From contig CAWHVG010000005.1 of assembly GCA_963832725.1 (NCBI GenBank), positions 2,170,001-2,234,000 on the forward strand: a DNA stretch of 64,000 nt, in the 5' to 3' direction. The stretch is from JAEZBP01 sp963832725. GTDB taxonomy: Bacteria > Myxococcota_A > Polyangia > Polyangiales > Sandaracinaceae. Positions 57,518-64,000 of this stretch are shown here, piece by piece. The first letter of the stretch is position 1; every line of letters starts with the position of its first letter. Under the pieces are notes generated by a model. It did not search any database and was not told where the DNA came from. It saw only the letters and a list, made by a program, of their open reading frames with translations. Position numbers and translations under genes: made by a program.

Positions 57518-60500
57518 TCAATCCCGGTAGGCGATGGATTGCAGGAAGGGGCCGAAGCGGCGCTCGGCGGCGTCCCAAGCCTCGCCGGGCGGGAGCGGAG
57601 CATAGCGGAGCGGCTCGCGGACGGGGCCGTAGCGGGATTGCCCGCCGTGCCAGCGGTCGCGCACTTCCTCCACCGAGGCGACGATGGCGTCGCCGTCGAT
57701 GACGTCGAAGCGGTCGGCCAGCCGCAACACCGACTCGCAGGGCATGAGGTAGGCGTGGCGACGCGAGACGAGGTCGCGGACCAGCGCCGTCAGCCAATCG
57801 CGCGCGCTCGATGCGTCGAGGCCGGCGAAGGGGATGATGGCCGCTTCGCCGTCGCGATCGCCCAGAAGGTGCACGGCTTGGTGCAGCGCGGCCTCGCGGC
57901 CCGAGGCGCTCAGCGCCGCGTGATCGAAGAACGCGCGCAGGGCGTAGCGCAGCGTGGTGACCCGACCTCGCGCGCCGGTGCCGCCACGCAAGAGCGGCAA
58001 GAGCGAGCTCCGCAGCGGGTCGCCCGCGGGTGCTCGGTCGTCACGCACACCCAGGAGATCGGTTCGGCCCACCAGCTCCACTCGCAAGGGTCTGCCCGAG
58101 CCGGGCGCGCGCGGGTCGTCGTCGAACGCGATCACGAGCGGGTCCAGCACCTCGACGCTCGCCTCGGCGCTCTGGGCGCTGCCGAAGCGCACGCTGGAGA
58201 AGCGGGTCATCCCGTCGGCGCGCAGGCCCTCCAGCGCGAGCCTCCAGCGCGCCAGGATCTCGGCGTGCTCGGCGTGGACGATCTCCGCGAGCGCGCCGAC
58301 CGGCCAGTGGCCGTGGGCCTTGCGCGGCGCCACCTCGGCCGCGTAGGCGTCTTCGAGCGGGGTGCCGTGCACGGCGTGCTCCACGAAGCTCGCCCGAAGC
58401 GCCATGGTCGCGTCGAGCGCGGAGGGCGCGAAGGGCTCGTCGGAGAGTGCGAACGCGGTGTCTGCCTCGTCGTCTTCGAGCCGCAACACGGTCCGAGTCC
58501 ACGCTTGGAGCGGACACTCGAGAAAGCGCCGGAGCGAGGAGAGCGAGAGGCGGAGCGTGGTGGTCGGCGTATTGGCATCGACGCGCTCGGGCAACGCCGA
58601 GAGCGCAAGCGCTTCACGCACGGGCTCGGATCGCGCCGCCCTCCGCAACACCTCGGGGCGCGTCAGCTCGGCGGCCGCGCTCTCGTCTCCGTTCTCTTCG
58701 AGCTGTTCGCGGAGCGCCCGCCCGAGCATCTTGGCGCGCAGCTCGGCGGCGGCCTCCGGCAGCACCGCGATCATGCTCTCTTCTTCGTAGCGGCGAAGCT
58801 TCGGCGTGCGGACCACGCGGTTTCGCGCGTCGGGCAGATAGCTCTCTTCGATCACGTCGAGCAGCTCTTCGACGACGGTCGAGGGCGCGAGCACATCGCC
58901 GGTCTGCTCGTCGCGCGCGACGTAGGAGACGTAGAGCCGCTCGCGGGCACAGAGCAGCGTCTCGAGGAAGGTGTAGCGGTCGCGCTCGGGAGGCGTGACG
59001 TCGCCGACCTGCCGGCGGGCGGCGCGCAGATCCATGGAGTCGCGACGGTCCGCGGCCGGGAAGCGGCCTTCGCCCATCCCGAGCACGAAGATCACGCGGA
59101 AGGGGATGGCGCGCATCGGCATGAGCGAGGAGACGGCCACTCCGTCCGCGAGCTGCTGGCCGCGCCCGCCGCCGAGCGCCTCCACGCTCTCCTTCACGAG
59201 CTCGTGGGCGATCGTGTAGGAGACCTCGGCGCCGTCGAGATCCAGCTCCGCCAAGGCATCGACGGCCGAGAGCACGCGCCGCAGGGCGCTCTCTTCGCGC
59301 TCGTCCTCCGGCGTCAGGTAGGTGCGGGCCATGGCGGTGAAAAACGAGGCCCAGTCCGAGAGCGAGAGGCGCGCGTCGCGGGCGAAGCGAGCGTCCGAGA
59401 GCAGCGAGCGGACCACCTCCGCGAAGCGCGCCGCCGAGTCGTCTCCGACGGGCGCCTCTTCCGGCAGGTAGCGCTCGTCGCCGAGCTGCACGAAGCGTCC
59501 GTCGCCACTGGCCTCGCCGGCCACGAACGCGCCGAGCGCGATGCGGACCAGCCCCTGCTCCCAGTGGAAGCGGTCCTCGTCGACGTAGGTGCCCTCGAGC
59601 GCCGCGCGGTCGAGCCCGAAGAAGATGCCGAGGCGGTCGGCCAGCGCCACCCACTCGTGCGGCTCGATGTCGCGCGGGCGCACGGCCGGATGGGTGAGGA
59701 TCGAGAGCACGTCGGGCCGCGTGAACTGCCCGGCCGGCAGCGCGAAGAGCCGGAGCGCGCCCTCGACCAGCGGGCTGGCGGAGGCGAGCGAGAGATCGGC
59801 GACGTTGAAGGGGATCCGATGCGCCTCCTCGAACGCCGCCATCAGGTGCGGCAGATAGAGGTCGCGGTCGGGACCGTTCACCAAGACGGCGATCCGGTCG
59901 AAGCTGAGATCCTCGGTCGAGCCGACCAGCTTCCAGATCTCCGCCGCCACGGTCTCCACCTCGCGGCGGATGCTCGGGCAGGCGAGGACGACGACGCTCT
60001 CGTCTCGGGCGGCGTCGGGATCGGGCCGCTCCGGCCGCGGCGCACGGTGCAGAACATCGTGCTGCAGACGCGCCAGCAAAGGAGGAGCGCTCAAGCTGGA
60101 GAAGAGCGGAAGAGCGTGAGCCGGCGCTTCCTCTTCCGGCTGCGGATCGACGAACGCCGGCTCGAAGTCGCAGTCGGTGAGCGCCCCGAGGAGCCGGACG
60201 TGCTCGCGCCCTGGCCGGCCCCACAAGCGCAAGAGCGGCGTCTCCGTCTCGACCGAGAGGCGGAAAGGATCCTCGTCCTCGAAGAGCCACGTCGGCTCCG
60301 CCTCGCTCCTCTTGCGCCGGCGCCTCAGCTCGCCTTCCGTCTCGACATCCTCCCAGAACTCCTCGCACGGGTTGAGCGCGTAGAGGTGCAGGTCCGCCCG
60401 CTCGCCGAGCACGGCGTGCATGCGCGCGAAGATGCGCGCGACGTAGGAGAGCCCGAAGACGTGCAGCTCGGGCGCGGGCGCCTCGAGCGCGCTCGCGTCG

Positions 60501-61082
60501 TCGAGCGCCTCGGCCAAGGTGCGATGGCCCTCGCTCTTCGGATGCGCACGGACCGCCTGCCAGAGCCTTCGCTGCCAGCCCTCGGTGGCGGCGTGCGGTC
60601 CGGCGAAGCGGCTCTCTCCCGCGTCCCAGGCGCCGAGCAACTCGGGGCGCGAGAAGCCGTACTCCTCGAAGAGCCGGGCCACGTGCATGGCGAGCTGAGC
60701 GCGCCTCAGATTCGATCGCGTCCGGCGCGTCGCCGGCGCCGAAGAGATAACGGCGAACCGGCCCCATCGGCGGCTCGGCCAAGAGCGCGTCGTCGAGGAA
60801 CGCGCGCAGGACGCGTGCGGTGAGCGCCGTCTCGATCAGCAGCGGCCCACTCGGCGCCAGCCACTCGCGGACCAGGCTGGCCAGTCGCGAGAAGCGCAGG
60901 TTGGCGGCGATGCCGAGATGCCGCGCCACGCCGAGCTCGACGTAGCGCTCCACGTTCCGATTCGGCACCACGATGAACGTGGGCGCGAGCGGGTCGTGCG
61001 GTCCCCGCCGACGCTCGTCGAGCCGCCGCACCAACGCCTGCAGCAGCGCTTCGGTTCGGTTGGAGTAGGTGAGCCGGATCAT
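57518..61082 (-). CDS. recC: exodeoxyribonuclease V RecC subunit, frame break near 60715
   Basis: From ATG 61082 (MIRLTYSNRTEALLQALVRR) the N-terminal 125 residues join, after deleting one extra T near 60715 (restoring DAIELRRAQLAMHVARLFEE), to a 1056-residue body. Together they make a RecC of about 1,187 residues. Recognised parts are the UvrD-like inactive helicase lobes (FIVVPNRNVERYVELGVARH, LVNGPDRDLYLPHLMAAF, PFRVIFVLGMGEGRFP) and the inactive nuclease-like C-domain (FLECPLQAWTRTVL). RecC recognises Chi within RecBCD. No recB or recD is adjacent, which is unusual. The end at 57518 is clean. Confidence 0.85.
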
Positions 61083-61157
61083 GGGCGGGGGCCGAAGCAT
61101 AGGCGGGAGGGTCTGCTCGGCGCATGCGTCTTCTCCCGATCGTAGGTCGGCGCTGGC

Positions 61158-61434
61158 GCGGATGGGCGTCCGGCGGCTCTTGGTGGTGGCGGGGCTGCAG
61201 CTCTTGGTGGTGGCGGGGCTGCAGCTCTTGGTGGTGGCGGCGCCGCAGCTCTTGGTGGTGGCGGGGCTGCAGCTCTTGGTGGTGGCGGGGCTGCGGCTCT
61301 TGGTGGTGGCGGGGCTGCAGCTCTTGGTGGTGGCGGGGCTGCAGCTCTTGGTGGTGGCGGGGCTGCAGCTCTTGGTGGTGGCGGGGCTGCAGCTCTTGGT
61401 GGTGGCGGGGCTGCAGCGGATGGGCGTCCGGCGG
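61158..61434. repeat. 24-bp tandem repeat, ten copies, between 18-bp direct repeats
   Basis: CTCTTGGTGGTGGCGGGGCT plus GCAG repeats exactly every 24 bp from 61177 to 61416 with two slightly altered units. The array is flanked by GCGGATGGGCGTCCGGCGG at 61158-61176 and about 61416-61434. It encodes LVVAGLQL or QPRHHQEL octapeptides in open frames, but no ribosome site or flanking protein supports coding. It lies directly beyond the recC start. Confidence 0.85.
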
Positions 61435-61661
61435 GGGCCGGGGGAGCGCCCGCTCCTCCGACGAGGAACCCGACCCGAGGTGCCGCACACCAAACGACCA
61501 AACAGCAGGTCGTTCGGCGCACGGCACGGTAGCGGGCCACCCGAGTCGTCGCTGGCGCTCCCCCGGCCCCCGCCTTCTCGGGGTGATGGGCCGCAACGGG
61601 TTTCGTGCTGGTACGGGTCACGCCGGCCGCGCCTGCGGCGCAGCCAGCATGACTGCTCCGC
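61434..61661 (-). repeat. conserved structured element, copy B
   Basis: The reverse-complement counterpart of 21900-22140. In the same relative orientation it has GCGCCGCAGGCGCGGCC, GCGTGACCCGTACCAGCACG, CCAGCGACGACTCGGGTGGC and CACCTCGGGTCGGGTTCCTC. The hairpin is at 61480-61527 with loop TGCTGTTT and four structure-preserving substitutions relative to copy A. The region is bounded on one side by the 24-bp array and on the other by array B. Confidence 0.8.
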
Positions 61662-61920
61662 GTGCCGCTGCTCGCTCGCAGGGCGAGAGGTGCGGGTGGG
61701 GTCTCGACTTCGGTCGCTGCTCGCTCGCCAGCGAGAGGCGTGCCGTGGTGGGCTGGGGCACGGTCGCTGCTCGCTCGCGGGGCGGGAGGTGTGCCGTGGT
61801 GGGCTGGGATTCGGTCGCTGCTCGCTCGCCGGGCGAGAGGTGCCGGTGCTGTCTCGACTTCGGTCGCTGCTCGCTCGCCGGCGAGAGCCCTGCCGTGGTG
61901 GGCTGGGACACCCGCCATGC
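61662..61920 (-). repeat. array B: degenerate palindromic repeats, period about 50 bp
   Basis: Five cores of the form CTCGC-N3/4-GCGAGCGAGCAGCG (minus strand) end near 61679, 61728, 61778, 61829 and 61878, spaced 49-51 bp. The variable parts include two with CGAAGTCGAGAC and three with CAGCCCACCACGG, so neither unique spacers nor exact repeats are maintained. The core matches array A. Confidence 0.75.
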
Positions 61921-61989
61921 TGGTCAGCCGGTCCCCGAATGTCTCGAGTGGCCGAGACGGGCTGGCCGGAGGTTCGGCGTCGCCTCGGC

Positions 61990-62420
61990 GCACGCCGGGC
62001 GGGGTCGTGAGTCGATTCGAGACTGTTCGTGAATCGAGCTCGGCAACCTGGGAGTCTGTCCGCCGATCCGGTGAGCTGGTCGATGCGAGCTCTGATTCGA
62101 TCGGTTCGAGCGGTGTCTCGATCCGCCGAAGTCGTGAGTCGGTCCGGGCGATCGGTGAGCCGGCCGGCGGGAACTGTGAGCGCGGCTGCACGACCTGCGC
62201 GTCGCTCCGGCAGCGCTGTGCGTCCGTGATGCCGAGCCGTGAGTGCCGTCGGACGATTTGTGAGTCGGTCGGCGAGGATCTGTGAGTCGGTCTGGACGGT
62301 CTGTGAGTCGGTCGGCGAGGATCTGTGAGTCGCTCTGGACGATCTGTGAGTCGGTCGGCGAGGATCTGTGAGTCGGTCTGGACGATCTGTGAGTTGGTCG
62401 ACGAAAAGCCGTATGTCGGT
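61990..62420. repeat. degenerate TGAGTCGGTC-type repeats
   Basis: From 62259 to about 62400 TGTGAGTCGGTC alternates with CGGCGAGGATC and TGGACGATC tails, starting at 62261, 62283, 62303, 62325, 62347, 62369 and 62390: a 20-22-bp unit forming 42-44-bp dimers. Weaker GTGAGTCG/GTGAGC matches extend back to 61990. No gene is recognised in either strand. Confidence 0.75.
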
Positions 62421-62547
62421 CTGCTGCCCGCGTGGCCGGGGCTGGCCGGCGGATGACTCGGCCCGGGTCGACCCGTGGGTCGCCGGGACCGATCCGTGAG
62501 TCGGCCAGAGGATCTCTGAGCCGCTCTTCCACAGTGTTTTCGACGAC

Positions 62548-63213
62548 TTAGGAGGTCGGCCCGGAGCTCGGGCCACCCGAGGCGGGGCCGCTCGAGGAGA
62601 CCAGGGCTTCGAATCGGGCGCGCTTGGCGGGGTCCTTCCGAAACGCGAAGAGGCCCGCCATGTGAATCGTGTCGATCGCGCCCTCCAGCCGAAGCTGCGC
62701 CTCGAGGCGCGAATCGGTGGAGCTGGCGCGGCCTTGGATGGCGTCTGATTGCCCCGAGTCGGCCGATTGCAGCGCGGTCGCGAGATCGGCCGCCTCGCCG
62801 ATCGCGGATGCGGGAATGCGGCAGGTGCGCAGCCCATCGGCGTGCGTCGCCACGGCGCCGAGCGCATCCAAGATGCCCCGCGTGTCCGTCGCGTTCAACG
62901 TGTGTCCGACTCCCACGGCAGCTCGGAGCCGCGGTGTTCCCTTCGGACTGCGTCGTACGGCCTCGCGAATCAGCATCAGCAGATCGTGCGCGTCGGTGGC
63001 GATCTCCCGTTCCGTCGCGGTCGCGGTCCGCTGATCCCCGAGCGCCTTTTCGTCATCGTCGACGCTGAGAAATGCGAGATCGGACTTCAGCTGGGCACCG
63101 AAGCCGTCTTCGAGCTCCGGGGTGAGCACGTCGCTGTTGTCGTCGAGAAGTCGGTCCGCCGCACGCCCTCGGGCGAGCGCGCTCTCCGCGGTCCATCGGG
63201 CCGTCGCTCCCAT
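62548..63213 (-). CDS. hypothetical all-helical protein, possible relative of the 5182-6045 product
   Basis: The 221-residue product from ATG 63213 has a good ribosome site (AAGGAGGGAG). The whole chain appears helical, with a Ser/Gly/Pro tail (SSSGPASGGPSSGPTS). Resemblance to the 5182-6045 product is by pattern and position next to repeat arrays, not by clear identity. No signal peptide, membrane helix or motif. Confidence 0.55.
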   Translation of the reverse strand: MGATARWTAESALARGRAADRLLDDNSDVLTPELEDGFGAQLKSDLAFLSVDDDEKALGDQRTATATEREIATDAHDLLMLIREAVRRSPKGTPRLRAAVGVGHTLNATDTRGILDALGAVATHADGLRTCRIPASAIGEAADLATALQSADSGQSDAIQGRASSTDSRLEAQLRLEGAIDTIHMAGLFAFRKDPAKRARFEALVSSSGPASGGPSSGPTS

Positions 63214-63548
63214 GTCTCCCTCCTTGGTAGGAACTCAGACTGGATCAATCGACGGATGCAATGCAAGCGGGGGTGCCGCGTGCGCCTGCGCGAGCTGCGG
63301 TGTCGACGATAGCTCGCGCTCACGCGCCGCTCGGTGAGGTCCCGCCTCGGGTCGGGTCCGCGGCACCTCGTGGGCCCCCTGCGACGCATGGCTCGCCTCG
63401 CTCGCCCGCGAACGGGACGGCAGCTTCGACGCACGACGATGCCGCGCGAGGGCGCGCGTGAGATCGTGGTGCGCGTCCAGGCCCACCACGAGGGCGCGCG
63501 AACGGGAGGTCGTCGATCCGCCCGTCGCAAGAAGAACGGGCAGGAGTG
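63214..63548. other. intergenic stretch with no recognised gene
   Basis: No intact reading frame with a domain, no tRNA-like fold and no notable repeat was found between the helical-protein start and the DksA/TraR-like stop. The promoter for the helical-protein gene must lie in the first 100 or so bases. Confidence 0.4.
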
Positions 63549-63929
63549 TCAGCGCGCCTCGTGGCCGGCTTGGCAGGCGACGCAGAGCGGTGTCTCGGGG
63601 CGGGAGCGCAGGCGGCGGTAGCCGATGGGCTCGTCGCACTCGGCGCACTCGCCGTAGCGGTCTTCCTCGAACGCGGCGAGCGCCCGTTTGATTTGGCCGA
63701 GCCGCAGCTCGTTGCTGCGCTGGGCGGCGAGGGCCATCTGCTGTTGCTGGAGCGCGTCGCCGCGCGAGATCCGACCGACCGCCGCCTGATCGAGCGCGAC
63801 GGGCTTGCCGCTCTGGCGGGCCAGCGCGAGCGAGGCCTCGAGCTCTTTCTCCAGCGCCTTCAGTGCCGAGTGCAGCTCTTCGCGCTCCTCGTCCGTGAGC
63901 TCTTCGGGAGTGTGCATCACCCGGATCAT
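63549..63929 (-). CDS. DksA/TraR-type C4 zinc-finger protein
   Basis: The 126-residue protein from ATG 63929 (ATG 63917 possible) has an N-terminal coiled-coil hairpin (LTDEEREELHSALKALEKEL) and the C-terminal zinc finger with C-x2-C ... C-x2-C (GECAECDEPIG, TPLCVACQ). DksA-type proteins bind in the RNA polymerase secondary channel; TraR/YocK-like members vary in coiled-coil tip residues. The coiled-coil tip lacks the DxxDxA motif needed for DksA-like activity, as far as I can tell. Confidence 0.82.
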   Translation of the reverse strand: MIRVMHTPEELTDEEREELHSALKALEKELEASLALARQSGKPVALDQAAVGRISRGDALQQQQMALAAQRSNELRLGQIKRALAAFEEDRYGECAECDEPIGYRRLRSRPETPLCVACQAGHEAR

Positions 63930-64000
63930 GCCGCACGCGGGCCCATCCGCACGAAGTGGCGTGCCCTCGAGGGCTGTCGATGATTCGGACCGAGCACCCC

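Noticed and set aside
56591..60823. 1,410-residue plus-strand ORF
   Set aside because: Antisense shadow of recC and the neighbouring lipoprotein; low-complexity, basic, no domain.
61177..61416. Protein of repeated LVVAGLQL or QPRHHQEL octapeptides
   Set aside because: No ribosome site, no flanking domain, and both strands are equally open because the unit is a multiple of three.
61662..61920. CRISPR array
   Set aside because: Same reasons: several intervals share CAGCCCACCACGG or CGAAGTCGAGAC, repeats vary, and there are no cas genes.
58614..62867. Very long minus-strand ORF of 1,417 residues
   Set aside because: Only the RecC N-terminal segment within it is real; the rest reads through repeats and then out of frame with RecC.

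Overview
The window reads as chromosome from a very GC-rich Myxococcota (deltaproteobacterial, Polyangiales/Sandaracinaceae-like) bacterium. This is inferred from codon use with G/C at almost every third position, from several secreted lipoproteins with Asp/Ala/Gly-rich linkers plus DUF4215/MopE-type Cys-rich repeats, from a many-PAS hybrid histidine kinase, and from the mix of metabolic genes. I see no rRNA, tRNA, phage or conjugation genes. No database search was possible; family names rest on motifs I can read.

Layout. 1-9.4 kb: a YIP1-like membrane protein cut by the left edge, a Rieske oxygenase, then a repeat-rich accessory block. That block holds three tandem-repeat families sharing an ACCCGGGGT-type core around a REP-associated Y1 transposase, an unknown helical protein, and 3' fragments of other genes (a second Rieske gene, a plsX-like gene). 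An adenylate cyclase and a monooxygenase/MarR pair follow. 9.7-13.7 kb: a MopE-like lipoprotein and a divergent HxlR-SDR locus with two matching palindromic operators. 13.7-18.2 kb: a lipA-E1alpha-E1beta-E2 operon for a branched-chain-type 2-oxoacid dehydrogenase. 18.2-27.7 kb: gene debris, a broken lipoprotein, composite repeat element A, a three-gene envelope operon, a TenA/CADD-like enzyme and a small HTH regulator. 27.8-35.3 kb: acyl-CoA dehydrogenase, fatty-acid desaturase, double GNAT, class V aminotransferase and small unknown genes. 35.4-57.3 kb: three Hsp70-type chaperone genes (DUF2760-Hsp70; J-like protein with a DnaK/HscC-like protein; Hsp70-DUF3731) interspersed with CAP, SOUL, DUF427, a large lipoprotein, the hybrid kinase, a trypsin-like protease and small lipoproteins. 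57.5-64 kb: recC, composite repeat element B, a second helical unknown protein and a DksA/TraR zinc-finger protein.

The most unusual signal is a composite element present twice in opposite orientation (about 21.6-22.14 kb and 61.43-61.92 kb). Each copy is a degenerate array of palindromic repeats with a period near 47-50 bp, followed by a conserved segment of about 230 bp. That segment carries a 20-bp hairpin in which all four substitutions between the copies preserve pairing. Its function is unknown.

A second general feature is the number of single-base frame breaks in otherwise well-conserved genes (SDR, acyl-CoA dehydrogenase, two Hsp70s, J-like protein, protease, RecC, a lipoprotein). 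Several sit in or near G/C runs and one pair compensates within 25 bases. Sequencing indels are the simplest explanation, so broken genes here should not be read as genuine pseudogenes without checking reads.
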